Of a stretch of DNA of 48,578 nucleotides, positions 30,916-39,814 are shown one piece after another. The translations under genes were made by a program, and so were the position numbers. The DNA lies in contig JAUTCS010000108.1 in NCBI GenBank assembly GCA_030673825.1, forward strand, positions 1-48,578, written 5' to 3'. The notes beneath the pieces were generated by a model, which saw only the letters and a program-made list of their open reading frames with translations, made no database searches and was not told the DNA's origin. The stretch comes from Verrucomicrobiota bacterium JB024 (lineage in GTDB: Bacteria; Verrucomicrobiota; Verrucomicrobiia; Opitutales; Cerasicoccaceae). Within the stretch, counting starts at the first letter, position 1. Each line of letters begins with the position of its first letter.

Positions 30916-32112
30916 ATGGACTCACCTGAAATCATCGCTTCCGACGTGGTCGGGCGTCCGGCATTCCCGCACGCGCGGTTGCTGACCCGGCTCTCGTACG
31001 CGGCGATGATGAGCCTGTCCATCGGCATGAACCTGCTGCCGGTGTTCCTGACCACGCTCAGCCGCCTGTACGGCGGGGAGGCGGGGCTGACGCAGGAGCA
31101 ACTGGGGCGGCTGGGGGCGTTTGTTTTTGGCGGGCTGGTGCTGGGGATTCTCGCTACAGGACCGCTGGCCGACCGGTTTGGGGCCAAGCTGTTCGCCGTG
31201 CTGGGCAACGTGCTCATCGCGGTCAGCCTGGTGGGCATGGCGCTGGCACCGGGCTACGTCGAGCTGGGGGTGGCGTTCTTTTTCCTCGGGCTGGGGGCGG
31301 GGATTCTCGACATGATCCTGAGCCCGGTGGTGGCGGCGCTCAATCCGGGCAACCGCTCGGTGTCGATGAATCTGCTGCACTCGTTTTACTGCGTGGGGGC
31401 GGCGGTCACGATCCTTGTGGGCACGCTCGCGCTGAGCTTCGGGCTGGGGTGGGCGGCGGCCTGTTACATGCTCATCCCGCTGCCGCTGGTGCTGCTGGTG
31501 GCTTTCTCGCTGCTGCGCTTCCCGGCGCTGGTGGAGAACGGTGTGCGGATGCCGCTACGGGAGCTGTTCACGCGCCGCTGGTTCGGGCTGGCGGTGCTGG
31601 CGATTTTCCTCGGCGGGGCGACCGAGCTGGGCATGGCCCAGTGGCTGCCCGCCTACGCGGAGACTTCGCTGGGCTACTCCGCGGCGTTCGGCGGGGTGTG
31701 CCTGCTGCTGTTTTCCGTGGCCATGGCGCTGGGGCGGATGATCATTAGCGTCATCGGGCACCGGGTCGATCCGATCACCTTGATGAAATGGGGCTGTGTG
31801 GCTTCGGTCGTGCTGTTCGTCGTGGGGTGCTTTTTCCCGGTGGCGTGGGTGGCGTTGACGGCCTGCGTGCTGGTCGGTTTTACCGGGAGCTGCCTGTGGC
31901 CGACCACGCTCGCCGTGACCGCCGATCATTATCCCAACGGCGGGGCGAGCATGTTTGCCGTGCTCGCGGCCATGGGTAACGCGGGCGGGATTTTCATGCC
32001 GTGGGTGGTGGGCGCGGTGGCGGACGTTTCGAACCTCAGTTGGGGGATTTCCGTTTCGTTGCTCGCACCGCTGCTGATGCTGCCGCTGCTACGGGCGATG
32101 AGGCGGACATGA
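30916..32112 (+). CDS. Major facilitator superfamily transporter
   Basis: A 398-residue MFS permease with about 12 hydrophobic helices in two halves separated by a loop near residue 215 (MPLRELFTRRWFG). The helix 2-3 signature GPLADRFGAKL (about residue 83) is the standard MFS motif. The pattern SLSIGMNLLPVFLTTL and AQWLPAYAETSLGYSAAFGG in the second half recalls the FucP/GlcP sugar-porter branch, but substrate residues cannot be read. ATG at 30916 is clear. It lies upstream of the ketosynthase, 71 bases apart and on the same strand, so it may export or import a compound linked to that set, or may be independent. Confidence 0.88.
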   Translation: MDSPEIIASDVVGRPAFPHARLLTRLSYAAMMSLSIGMNLLPVFLTTLSRLYGGEAGLTQEQLGRLGAFVFGGLVLGILATGPLADRFGAKLFAVLGNVLIAVSLVGMALAPGYVELGVAFFFLGLGAGILDMILSPVVAALNPGNRSVSMNLLHSFYCVGAAVTILVGTLALSFGLGWAAACYMLIPLPLVLLVAFSLLRFPALVENGVRMPLRELFTRRWFGLAVLAIFLGGATELGMAQWLPAYAETSLGYSAAFGGVCLLLFSVAMALGRMIISVIGHRVDPITLMKWGCVASVVLFVVGCFFPVAWVALTACVLVGFTGSCLWPTTLAVTADHYPNGGASMFAVLAAMGNAGGIFMPWVVGAVADVSNLSWGISVSLLAPLLMLPLLRAMRRT

Positions 32113-32183
32113 GTCACGCCCCTGCACTTTGGCCTTCACGCCGGGGGGATTTTCGTTAGTCTCGCCGGTTTCCCACCTTTTTC

Positions 32184-33431
32184 ATGCAAAAGAGCACCCG
32201 CATTGTTATCACCGGCCTCGGGCTGACCGCGCCCAACGGCAATACCCTGGCCGAATACCGCCAAAACCTTCTCGGCGGCGTGGCCCGCCTCCAGAACATC
32301 GAAATCCGGCACATGGGCCAGGTCCATGCCGGGGTGTGCGACTTTGACCCGCTCAAGTATCAGAAGCGCAAGGAGTTGAGGAACGGCACCCGCGCCGGGA
32401 GCATTTCCATCTACTGTGCCCGCGAGGCAATGAGCGACAGCGGGCTGGAGCTGGAGAGCCTGGACAAAAGCCGCATCGGCGTGTATCTCGGGATCACTGA
32501 GCACGGCAACGTCGAGACCGAGAACGAGATTTTTAATATTTCGCAGTTCAACTACGACACGAAGTTCTGGACGCACCACCACAACCCCCGCACCGTGGCC
32601 AACAACCCCGCCGGGGAAGTGACGATGAACCTCGGCATCACCGGACCCCACTACACCATCGGCGCGGCCTGCGCCGCCGGGAACGCCGGGCTCATCCAGG
32701 CCGCCCAGATGCTCATGCTCGGCGAGTGCGACCTGGCGCTGGCCGGGGGCATCAGCGAGAGTATCCACACGTTTGGCATCTTCGCCGGGTTCAAAAATCA
32801 GGGTGCGCTCGCGGTCAACGAGGACCCGAACAAGGCGTCCCGCCCCTTCGACCAGGACCGTAACGGGATCGTCGTCTCCGAAGGGGGATGTATCTATGTC
32901 GTTGAACGGCTGGAGGATGCGCTCGCCCGTGGGGCGAAAATCTACGGCGAGATCGCCGGTTGGTGCATTAACTCGGATGCGACGGACGCCGTCCTGCCCA
33001 ACCCCGAGCGGCAGGCCCAGTGCATGCGCGCGGCGCTTAAGGGCGCCGGGATGGAGCCGGGCGATATTTCCATCGTCAACACCCACGCCACCGCGACGAA
33101 GCAGGGGGACATTCAGGAAATGACGGCGGTGCGCGAGGTGTTCGCCGGGTGCGAAAACACCTGGGTGAACAACACCAAAAGCTTTATCGGGCACGCCATG
33201 GGGGCGGCCGGGGCGCTCGAACTGGCCGGGAACCTGCCCGCCTTCGAGGACGGGACGGTCCACCCGACGATCAATGTGGATAATCTTGACCCGGCATGCG
33301 AATTTCCCACGCTGGTCCTGAACGAGCCCAAAAAGGTGGGCGGGATTGACAGTATCCTGAACAACTCTTTCGGTATGCTCGGCATCAACTCCGCCCTCAT
33401 CATCAAACGATACGACGCGGCCACCCAGTAA
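32184..33431 (+). CDS. Beta-ketoacyl-ACP synthase, KAS II-like
   Basis: A 415-residue condensing enzyme that joins an acyl group to malonyl-ACP. The active-site residues are all in place: Cys163 in GAACAAGNAG, His301 in VNTHATAT, Lys332 and His337 in NTKSFIGHAMGAAG. The thiolase-fold opening TRIVITGLGLTAPNG and the closing NNSFGMLGINSALI are typical. It is less like housekeeping FabF around the cysteine (usually TACASG) and carries the unusual NIEIRHMGQVHAGVCDF segment, which suggests a specialised role. An acyl carrier protein begins 16 bases after the stop, and a CrtI-type oxidoreductase follows. ATG at 32184 has clean family alignment. Product chain unknown. Confidence 0.9.
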   Translation: MQKSTRIVITGLGLTAPNGNTLAEYRQNLLGGVARLQNIEIRHMGQVHAGVCDFDPLKYQKRKELRNGTRAGSISIYCAREAMSDSGLELESLDKSRIGVYLGITEHGNVETENEIFNISQFNYDTKFWTHHHNPRTVANNPAGEVTMNLGITGPHYTIGAACAAGNAGLIQAAQMLMLGECDLALAGGISESIHTFGIFAGFKNQGALAVNEDPNKASRPFDQDRNGIVVSEGGCIYVVERLEDALARGAKIYGEIAGWCINSDATDAVLPNPERQAQCMRAALKGAGMEPGDISIVNTHATATKQGDIQEMTAVREVFAGCENTWVNNTKSFIGHAMGAAGALELAGNLPAFEDGTVHPTINVDNLDPACEFPTLVLNEPKKVGGIDSILNNSFGMLGINSALIIKRYDAATQ

Positions 33432-33447
33432 AATTGACTTAAGGAAC

Positions 33448-33705
33448 ATGACCAAAGACGAAATCAAGCAGATCGTGCTGGACATCATCGCCGAAATCGC
33501 GCCCGACGAAGACCTCTCGGACGTCAAGCCCGAGGTGCGCCTGCGCGACCAGCTCGACCTGGATTCGATGGACTTTCTCGACATCGTGATGGAGCTGCGC
33601 AAGCAGCACGGCATCGAAGTCCCCGAAGAGGACTACCCGAAGCTGGCCTCCCTCGACAGCTGCGCCGACTATCTCGAGCCGAAGTTCGCGGCCCTGAAAG
33701 CCTAG
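33448..33705 (+). CDS. Acyl carrier protein
   Basis: An 85-residue carrier protein. The phosphopantetheine site is Ser40 in LDLDSMDFLDIVMEL, a clear DSxxxxD pattern at the start of helix II. The N-terminus is MTKDEIKQIVLDIIAEI. The chain is acidic, as expected. It differs from housekeeping AcpP by the DSMDF motif rather than DSLDT, a feature of specialised carrier proteins. Sixteen bases separate it from the ketosynthase, so co-translation is likely. It probably holds the growing chain for the ketosynthase and the following oxidoreductase. Confidence 0.93.
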   Translation: MTKDEIKQIVLDIIAEIAPDEDLSDVKPEVRLRDQLDLDSMDFLDIVMELRKQHGIEVPEEDYPKLASLDSCADYLEPKFAALKA

Positions 33706-33778
33706 CGCTTCACCGCCCGGCGGCCTCCCTGGCCGCACTGCGGGCTTTCCCGTTGACCCCCATTCGGAACCTCCGCGT

Positions 33779-35158
33779 TTGGCTGAGCGATACGATACGA
33801 TCATTATAGGCGCAGGCTTCGCGGGGCTGTCGGCGGGCATCCGGCTGGCTCAGTTCCAGAAGCGCGTGCTGATCCTGGAGTCGCACAAGCTGCCCGGCGG
33901 GCTGAACTCGTACTACTACCGGGGCAAGGGGCAGCTCTACAACAGCGGGCTGCACACCGTCACCAATTTCAACGCGAAGAACCGCCGCTGGGGCTTCGGG
34001 CTGATCTGCCGCAACCTCGGAATCGATTCGGGGGAGTTCCGGCTGGTGCCGCCCAAGCACCCCTCCGCGCTCCAGATCCCGCAAGGCGAGCTGCTCTTCG
34101 GCAACGACCCGGAGCTACTCCGCGCGTCCATCGCGCGGGAGTTTTCAAGCCAGGTGGACGGCTTTGACCGCTTCTGCGCGGACCTGAAAAGCCCCCGCGA
34201 CCCCGCCGTGCTCCAGCGCGCCGGCAGCCGCGAGCTGCTGGGCGAGTATTTTACCGAGCCCCGGCTGATGGACCTGCTGGAGCTGCCCGTGTACATTTAC
34301 GGCGGCTACCGCGAGGGACAGATCGACGCCGCCACCTTCAGCACGGTCTTTCGCTCAATCTTTCTGGAGGGCTGCGGCTCGCCACCCGACATCAAGCATG
34401 TGCTCGACCTGCTTATCGCCCGGTTCAAGGACCTGGGCGGGGAGCTGAAAACCCGCCGCCGCGTCGCCCAAATCGTGACGGACGGGGGGCGCTTCCGTGG
34501 GGTGGAGCTGGCCGACGGCACCGTGTTGGAGGCCGACGCCTGCCTGTCCTCGGCGGGGCTGGCCGAGACCGGGCAACTGGCCGGGCAGGTCTGGGGCGAC
34601 AGCGGCGATTTGTCGGTGTTCGAGACGGTGGTGGCAATGGACCGCCCGCTGGACGAGCTGGGCGTGGACCGCACGCTGCTCATGGTCTCGCTGGAGCCGG
34701 AGTTCCACTGGCGAGCCCCCGAGGGGCGGCAGGAGTATTTTCACCTAACCCTGGCGGCTTCGGACAATTACGCCTTTTCCGAGCGCCCCACTGCCCACCA
34801 CCTCAAGATCGGGTGTTTCCAGAAGGGTTCGCTCTGGCTCGGGCTGGACGAGGAGACCTACCGGCAGGAAAAACTCCGGCTGGAGGAAAAGATGCTGGCC
34901 GAGCTGACCGCGCGCTTCCCCGGGCTGCTGGACGAGCCGGTGACCCACCACGAGTCGCTCACCCCCAAGACGGTGGTGGACTACACCAGCCACCTCAACG
35001 GCGGCATCTACGGCGGCTGTGTGAAAAGTTTCGACGGGGGCACGCCGGTGGGCGGGCTCTTCGTGATCGGTAACGACCAGGCCGGGATCGGCATCATGGG
35101 GGCCCTGACCAGCGGTGTTATCGTGGCCAACTATAAAGTTGTGCTCGCCGGGAATTAA
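33779..35158 (+). CDS. FAD-dependent oxidoreductase, phytoene desaturase/retinol saturase-like
   Basis: A 459-residue flavoprotein. The dinucleotide-binding motif is IIGAGFAGLSAGIRLA (about residues 8-23) followed by ESHKLPGGLNSYYYRGKG, the CrtI-family pattern. The C-terminal FAD motif is GGLFVIGNDQAGIGIMGALT (about 425-444). The middle is the variable substrate domain. Relatives desaturate or saturate polyenes and fatty chains. The start is TTG at 33779 (LAERYDTIIIGAG), since no ATG or GTG precedes the FAD motif; a CCTCC-rich stretch upstream is not a good ribosome site, so the start is uncertain. It follows the carrier protein by 73 bases and probably acts on a carrier-bound or released chain. 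Confidence 0.85.
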   Translation: MAERYDTIIIGAGFAGLSAGIRLAQFQKRVLILESHKLPGGLNSYYYRGKGQLYNSGLHTVTNFNAKNRRWGFGLICRNLGIDSGEFRLVPPKHPSALQIPQGELLFGNDPELLRASIAREFSSQVDGFDRFCADLKSPRDPAVLQRAGSRELLGEYFTEPRLMDLLELPVYIYGGYREGQIDAATFSTVFRSIFLEGCGSPPDIKHVLDLLIARFKDLGGELKTRRRVAQIVTDGGRFRGVELADGTVLEADACLSSAGLAETGQLAGQVWGDSGDLSVFETVVAMDRPLDELGVDRTLLMVSLEPEFHWRAPEGRQEYFHLTLAASDNYAFSERPTAHHLKIGCFQKGSLWLGLDEETYRQEKLRLEEKMLAELTARFPGLLDEPVTHHESLTPKTVVDYTSHLNGGIYGGCVKSFDGGTPVGGLFVIGNDQAGIGIMGALTSGVIVANYKVVLAGN

Positions 35159-35230
35159 ACCAGGGCTTATTGACTCTATTAGGAGTCGGGATTGGTTTTT
35201 TTTGAACCTAACTGCCAGACTGCCAGTCAA

Positions 35231-35353
35231 CTAGTTTGCGAGGAGCAAATAGAGGTTGAAGCAGAGTACAAAAATGACTATTGCTATCACAATGTAACGT
35301 AGCGGCCACGGTTTCTGTGGCTGCTTTTTCTCCGAGTCGGGCTTGCTTTCCAT
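35231..35353 (-). CDS. Small single-helix membrane protein
   Basis: A 40-residue frame. A charged, proline-containing start (MESKPDSEKKQPQKPWPL) leads into one hydrophobic helix (RYIVIAIVIFVLCFNLYLLL) ending LAN. The charge pattern puts the N-terminus in the cytoplasm. ATG at 35353 is better placed than the in-frame TTG-type extension to 35419. There is no clear ribosome site. It lies in a locally AT-rich strip (35160-35490) with no other gene. It could be a real small protein; function unknown. Confidence 0.45.
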   Translation of the reverse strand: MESKPDSEKKQPQKPWPLRYIVIAIVIFVLCFNLYLLLAN

Positions 35354-35438
35354 AACAATGCAAATAATTGGCACTATGAGACCTCTTACTAGATGGAAGG
35401 CAGCGGGGGTTGAGGGCAAGAAAAAGGCTTAAGCTACC

Positions 35439-35467
35439 TTGCTAAGAACCGATAATTAGGGTATAGG
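35439..35467 (+). promoter_or_regulatory. Possible promoter of the hybrid kinase gene
   Basis: TTGCTA (35439-35444) and TATAGG (35462-35467) are 17 bases apart, each matching four of six consensus positions, 23 bases before the ATG at 35490. The AT-rich setting supports it, but the motif is short and unproved. Confidence 0.35.
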
Positions 35468-35489
35468 TCCTAGAAAAATAGCCCAAGGC

Positions 35490-38243
35490 ATGAGCCTATT
35501 TGACGAAAGCAAACTCTCAGGTCTGTCCAAGGTTATGCCTTGGCCGTTCTTGGTGTGCGATCGTACGGGCAAAATTGTCTATTCGAACCGCCATTTCCAG
35601 CGCCTGCTGGACGTAGGCCGCCCGCTGGAGCAGGGGCCGCCGGTGACGGAGCTGTTCGAGTGCATCGCGGGTAACACCAGCATCTCGGAGGAACTCACGC
35701 GCACGCGCCCCGGCCACGCCAGCCACGGCAAGTGGCAGCTCGCCGACGAGAACGAGAAGCTGATCTTCGAGGTCATGGTCGAGCAGGACCCCTCCGAGCC
35801 GGAGTTGCTCTGGGTCATCGTGATGGAGAACCCGGTCATCAACGACCAGATCGTGCTCGGGAGCCAGAGCGAGCTGCGGCTGCTCCAGATCCTCATGGAT
35901 CACACCCTCGACTACGTGTATTTCCAGGACATCCGGGGGCACTTCATCATCGCCAACCGCGCCTTCCAGCGGCTCATCCGCACCCCGCACCCCGGCTACG
36001 AGATCGGCCGCCGGCTTTCGGACTTTGTCAACGAAAAGACCGCCGTTGCCTCCGAGGAGGTGGACCATGAGGTGTTAACGAGCCTCCAGCCGATCATCAA
36101 CAACGTCAGCTATTTCCAGCTCAAGGACGGGCCGGGTCTGTGGCTCCAGTCCACGAAGATGCCCGTTTTCGACAGCAATAACAAGCGCCTCGGGGTGGTC
36201 TGCGTCAGCCGCAACATCTCCGACTCGGTCGAGCAGGAGCGCAAGCTGCGCGAGGCCATGACTCGCGCCGAGCAGGCCAGCCGCGCCAAAAGCGACTTCC
36301 TGGCGAACATGAGCCACGAGATCCGCACCCCGATCAACGGCATCATCGGGATGGCCGAACTCTCGCTGGACTCGGACCTGAGCGCCGAGCAGGAGAAGTA
36401 CGTCCAGACGATTGTCAGTTGCAGCAACACACTGCTGACGCTGATCAACGACCTGCTCGACTTCTCCAAGATCGAGTCCGGGCAGCTTGAGCTGGAGGAA
36501 ATCAATTTCAATCTGGTCACGACGATGGAGGAATGCCTCGACCAGTTCGTCGGCCAGACCCGCGAAAAGGGCATCGAACTCGCGCTCAAGATCGACCCGC
36601 AGCTGCCCGCGCATGTGCGGGGCGACCCCACGCGTTTCCGTCAGATCCTCAGCAATCTGATCAGCAACGCGGTCAAGTTCACCGACGAGGGCGAGATCGT
36701 GGTCACCGCCTCGCCGACCGGTGAGGCGGACGGGCAGGCACGCCTGAGCTTCGCGGTGGCTGACACCGGGATCGGTATCCCCGAGTCCCGCCAGGCCGCG
36801 ATCTTCGACAGCTTTACCCAGGCCGACTCTTCCACCACCCGCAAGTACGGAGGTACCGGGCTGGGCCTGTCGATCTGCCGTCAGCTGGCCGAGATGATGG
36901 GGGGATCGATCTCCGTGCAGAGCTGCCTTGACCAGGGCTCGACCTTCACGGTGGAGATACCTTTCCAGACGCTGCGCCGTCGCGACAGCGTGCCGCGCAA
37001 GCAGCTCAAGCAGCTCGAAGGGCTGCGCGTGCTTGTCATCGACGATCACCTGACCAACCGCACCATCCTCTGCGAGCTGTGCCGCAACTGGGGCTTTGAG
37101 GCACAGGCGGCCGAGGGCGGTCTGCAGGCGCTCGACATGCTCGATCGCGCCATCAGCGCCGACGAGCCATACCAGCTTATTTTACTCGATCAGCAGATGC
37201 CGCACCTGAGCGGGCTGGAGGTGGCCGGGCTGATGTCCAGCCGCAAGCATCTGGAGGATGCCAAGGTCGTTCTGCTGTCCTCCTCGCTCAATCAGGACGA
37301 GGCCCGCCGCGCAAGCGAGATGGGCATCCAGCGCTTCTTGAGCAAACCGATCAAGCAATCGGTGCTGCTGGAGGCGGTGCTGGAACTTTTCGAGGTATCC
37401 GTACCGGTCCGCCGGCGCCATCCCTCACGCACAGTGGACAGCGACTCGCCTCTCACCGCGCCGGAAGAGGCCCCCATGAAGTCCCTGCGCGTGCTGCTGG
37501 CCGAGGACAACCCGATCAACCAGGAGGTTACCCTGCGCCGTCTCAAGAAGATGGGGCACGAGGTCACTGTGGTGGAAAACGGTCGCCTCGCCGTCGAGGC
37601 CTGCCAGTCCGTGCGTTTCGACCTCGTGCTGATGGACGTGCAGATGCCCGAGATGGACGGGATCGAGGCCACCCGCCAGATCCGCAACATGGAAAAGTCC
37701 CGCGACTCGCGCACGACGATCGTCGCCATGACGGCGCGGGCCATGTCCAGCGACGAGGCACTCTGCCTGGAGGCGGGGATGGACGCCTACATCGCCAAGC
37801 CTTTCCGCGCGGTCAAGCTGCGCTCTGTGCTCGACCGCATCGCCTCCCAGACCACAGGGGACAGGGTGGAGCGGGTGGTCGAGACCGCGCCCTCTCGCGC
37901 CTGCGATCTGGACGAGGTCTTCCGTGAGCTTTCACCGGAGGACCGGGACGACCTGCTCTCGGCGGCGGACATCTTCTTGCAGAACTACCGTGCGGACTGG
38001 AAGAAACTCTCCCTGGCATGGGCGAAGAGCGAGTTCTCGGAGCTCAACCATCTGGCCCATAGCATCAAGGGCGGGGCGTCGATTTTTCACGCCCAGCGGC
38101 TGAGCCACTTGGCCGAGAGTGTCGAACATGCCGCGCTCAACGCCGAGGCGGATAATATCGCGCGGTTCATGCCCGCTCTGAAGGAAGAGCTGGAGAACTT
38201 CGCCGGGCTCCTCCGTAAACAGATCGGCAAGCGTCGGGTCTGA
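35490..38243 (+). CDS. Hybrid sensor histidine kinase: PAS, HisKA, ATPase, two receivers, Hpt
   Basis: A 917-residue cytosolic hybrid kinase. Two PAS-type sensor regions come first (about 12-110 and 128-255, with [20 protein letters not shown]). HisKA holds His276 in [16 protein letters not shown]. The ATPase domain has [18 protein letters not shown] and [12 protein letters not shown]. Receiver 1 spans about 512-625 with Asp567 ([11 protein letters not shown]) and receiver 2 about 666-780 with Asp716 ([11 protein letters not shown]). The Hpt domain carries His857 in [14 protein letters not shown]. This allows a full internal phosphorelay, His-Asp-Asp-His, like BarA/EvgS types but with no membrane helix. 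ATG at 35490. No cognate response regulator is adjacent. The signal is unknown; PAS domains often bind small ligands or a cofactor. Confidence 0.92.
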   Translation: MSLFDESKLSGLSKVMPWPFLVCDRTGKIVYSNRHFQRLLDVGRPLEQGPPVTELFECIAGNTSISEELTRTRPGHASHGKWQLADENEKLIFEVMVEQDPSEPELLWVIVMENPVINDQIVLGSQSELRLLQILMDHTLDYVYFQDIRGHFIIANRAFQRLIRTPHPGYEIGRRLSDFVNEKTAVASEEVDHEVLTSLQPIINNVSYFQLKDGPGLWLQSTKMPVFDSNNKRLGVVCVSRNISDSVEQERKLREAMTRAEQASRAKSDFLANMSHEIRTPINGIIGMAELSLDSDLSAEQEKYVQTIVSCSNTLLTLINDLLDFSKIESGQLELEEINFNLVTTMEECLDQFVGQTREKGIELALKIDPQLPAHVRGDPTRFRQILSNLISNAVKFTDEGEIVVTASPTGEADGQARLSFAVADTGIGIPESRQAAIFDSFTQADSSTTRKYGGTGLGLSICRQLAEMMGGSISVQSCLDQGSTFTVEIPFQTLRRRDSVPRKQLKQLEGLRVLVIDDHLTNRTILCELCRNWGFEAQAAEGGLQALDMLDRAISADEPYQLILLDQQMPHLSGLEVAGLMSSRKHLEDAKVVLLSSSLNQDEARRASEMGIQRFLSKPIKQSVLLEAVLELFEVSVPVRRRHPSRTVDSDSPLTAPEEAPMKSLRVLLAEDNPINQEVTLRRLKKMGHEVTVVENGRLAVEACQSVRFDLVLMDVQMPEMDGIEATRQIRNMEKSRDSRTTIVAMTARAMSSDEALCLEAGMDAYIAKPFRAVKLRSVLDRIASQTTGDRVERVVETAPSRACDLDEVFRELSPEDRDDLLSAADIFLQNYRADWKKLSLAWAKSEFSELNHLAHSIKGGASIFHAQRLSHLAESVEHAALNAEADNIARFMPALKEELENFAGLLRKQIGKRRV

Positions 38244-38285
38244 GCCTCGCCGAGGCGAGGGAGCGTCTGCCGGGGGGATTTTTTT

Positions 38286-38503
38286 CTCACACGGAGGCAC
38301 GGGGGCACAGAGGCCAATGGTGTAGCCGGACGTTTTCGTTAACAGTGCGTTCGGTACAAAATGTAGCAGGTATGAGCCACAAAAAAGCCACGAAGCGCAT
38401 GCATACAAGAGTCTTTACTCTTATCCGGCTGAAAGGGGTACGCCCCGTGTCATCGCGGACGAATACACAATAACGCCTCTGTGTCCCCGTGCCTCCGTGT
38501 GAG
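38286..38503. repeat. 29-base inverted repeat with a 160-base loop
   Basis: Arms 38286-38314 and 38475-38503 are reverse complements with one mismatch in 29. The arm is three octamers: CACGGAGG, CACGGGGG, CACAGAGG. The loop contains a further inverted pair, AGCCGGA and TCCGGCT, and small hairpins such as AAGAGT-CTTT-ACTCTT. It fills much of the 397-base gap after the kinase stop (38244-38640); I see no gene there. A short hairpin, CCTCGCC-GA-GGCGAGG (38246-38261), just after the stop, may end the kinase transcript. Confidence 0.9.
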
Positions 38504-38640
38504 CAATTATCTCTTCCCTGCCAATGATTGCTCGACTCTTCTTTTCCCGAAATCGGCATAACGCTTGCGGGATCGCCGGGCAGGGGTAAGGTTTGGGGGC
38601 AGGACGCGGGCCGGAAGCCCGGTGACGTCCGGTTTCCGAT

Positions 38641-38937
38641 ATGGCAGGTACTTCCCATCCGCTCGCGGCACCGAAGACCCAGACGCAGACCGAAGTCGAT
38701 CTGCCCTGGCTGGTTGTCGTGCTCAATGACCCGGTCAACCTCATGGACTACGTGGTGATGGTCTTCCGGCGCGTCTTCGGCTACGACCTGGAAAAGGCCC
38801 GCAAGCACATGATGGAGGTCCACGAGGAGGGGCGATCCGTGCTTTGGTCGGGCCCGCGCGAGCAGGCCGAGGCCTACGTCTATCAGCTTCAGGAATGGCA
38901 GTTGAGCGCCTGCCTCCAGCGTGACAAGGGGGAGTGA
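38641..38937 (+). CDS. clpS: ATP-dependent Clp protease adaptor ClpS
   Basis: A 98-residue adaptor that delivers N-degron substrates to ClpA/ClpC. The diagnostic core is present: VVVLNDPVNLMDYVVMVFRR, in which the Asn-Asp pair and the Met contact the N-terminal residue, then the ClpA-facing HMMEVHEEGRSVLWSGP and REQAEAYVYQLQ. The flexible N-terminal tail is MAGTSHPLAAPKTQTQTEV. Length fits the family. ATG at 38641. A DUF2017-like gene follows 88 bases downstream, which repeats a pairing known from actinobacteria. Confidence 0.92.
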   Translation: MAGTSHPLAAPKTQTQTEVDLPWLVVVLNDPVNLMDYVVMVFRRVFGYDLEKARKHMMEVHEEGRSVLWSGPREQAEAYVYQLQEWQLSACLQRDKGE

Positions 38938-39025
38938 ACTTTTTTCCGCCTCGGGCACGGGAGCTGCGTCAATGGCGGCGCGGCCTTGCCTTTCGCCGGG
39001 ACCTGCCTTCACTATGAACTGACAC

Positions 39026-39490
39026 ATGCCCGAACTGCACCTGAGGATCAGTCCTGTCTTTCTGACCACCTTCCGCGAGCTGGTGGAAGGCTTTGTCCGC
39101 CACGTCGGCGTACAGCTGTCCGTGCAGCCGCAGGGACCCGATCCCGAGGACGAGGATATGATGGACGCCTGGCGGGAGGGACTGCTCGCCTCGGTGCGCG
39201 AGGATTGCGGGCAGTTGATGGCGCTGATGAAGGACTCCGGCCTGGGCCGGGAAAAGGTTGTGTTGGAGGAGGAGAACGCGCTGGCCGTGATTCGCGCCTG
39301 CTCCGCCGTGCGACTGAAGATCCAGCAGCTCTTTCTCAAGCCCTACGGGGAGGAGCAACTCGAAGAAGGCGAGCTCGACTTCGACGAGATGGGGCCCGAG
39401 CTCCAGCAGGTTTACGCCTGCTACGTCTTTCTCGCCGGGTTGCAGGAACTCCTCGTACACGAGGTCGATCCGGACGCTACCCGCGGGTAA
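39026..39490 (+). CDS. DUF2017-like protein encoded after clpS
   Basis: A 154-residue helical acidic protein (MPELHLRISPVFLTTFREL). It has the segments DAWREGLLASVREDCGQLM, LEEENALAVIRACSAVRLKI and QQVYACYVFLAGLQELLVH. The pattern of an N-terminal domain and a final helix with FLAGLQELL recalls DUF2017, which sits beside clpS in actinobacteria. Similarity is by pattern only. The clpS neighbour suggests a regulatory or partner role in regulated proteolysis. ATG at 39026. Confidence 0.62.
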   Translation: MPELHLRISPVFLTTFRELVEGFVRHVGVQLSVQPQGPDPEDEDMMDAWREGLLASVREDCGQLMALMKDSGLGREKVVLEEENALAVIRACSAVRLKIQQLFLKPYGEEQLEEGELDFDEMGPELQQVYACYVFLAGLQELLVHEVDPDATRG

Positions 39491-39591
39491 GAGATATTTT
39501 AACAGGAAGACCGGGAAGGGCGGAAAAGGGGCTGAATCGTTTCGCGGCAAGTTTGGCTGGTCTTGATGGAGACGTCGCCGAACCCCTCTGA

Positions 39592-39718
39592 GTTGTCATC
39601 CTGAGCGAGCGTAGCGAGTCGAAGGATCTCCCGGTATGGATTTTTACGGGTCCGTTAAGAACGCCACACGAGGAGAACCTTCGACGCGTCCGCAAGCGGA
39701 CTTGCTCAGGATGACAAC
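39592..39718. repeat. GTCATCCTGAGC inverted-repeat element
   Basis: Left arm 39592-39631 (GTTGTCATCCTGAGCGAG...) and right arm about 39672-39718 (...CTTGCTCAGGATGACAAC) pair over most of their length. The right arm carries an extra hairpin, GTCCGCAAGCGGAC. I recognise the GTCATCCTGAGC end as a motif seen in many environmental bacteria. The rest of the 324-base gap 39491-39814 holds, at about 39774-39802, a lone arm resembling CACGGA-type repeats and no gene. Confidence 0.85.
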
Positions 39719-39814
39719 GCGGGAGGATTTTCCCGGTTGATCGACGATCGCCACTCCAGCAAGACCGAAGCGATTCCGTGCGCTGCGTGTCCTCCGTGGT
39801 TAATCCCTCCCCAC

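Noticed and set aside
32184-35158. Ladderane biosynthesis cluster.
   Set aside because: Only three of the many enzymes of such clusters are present, and no radical SAM gene is seen.
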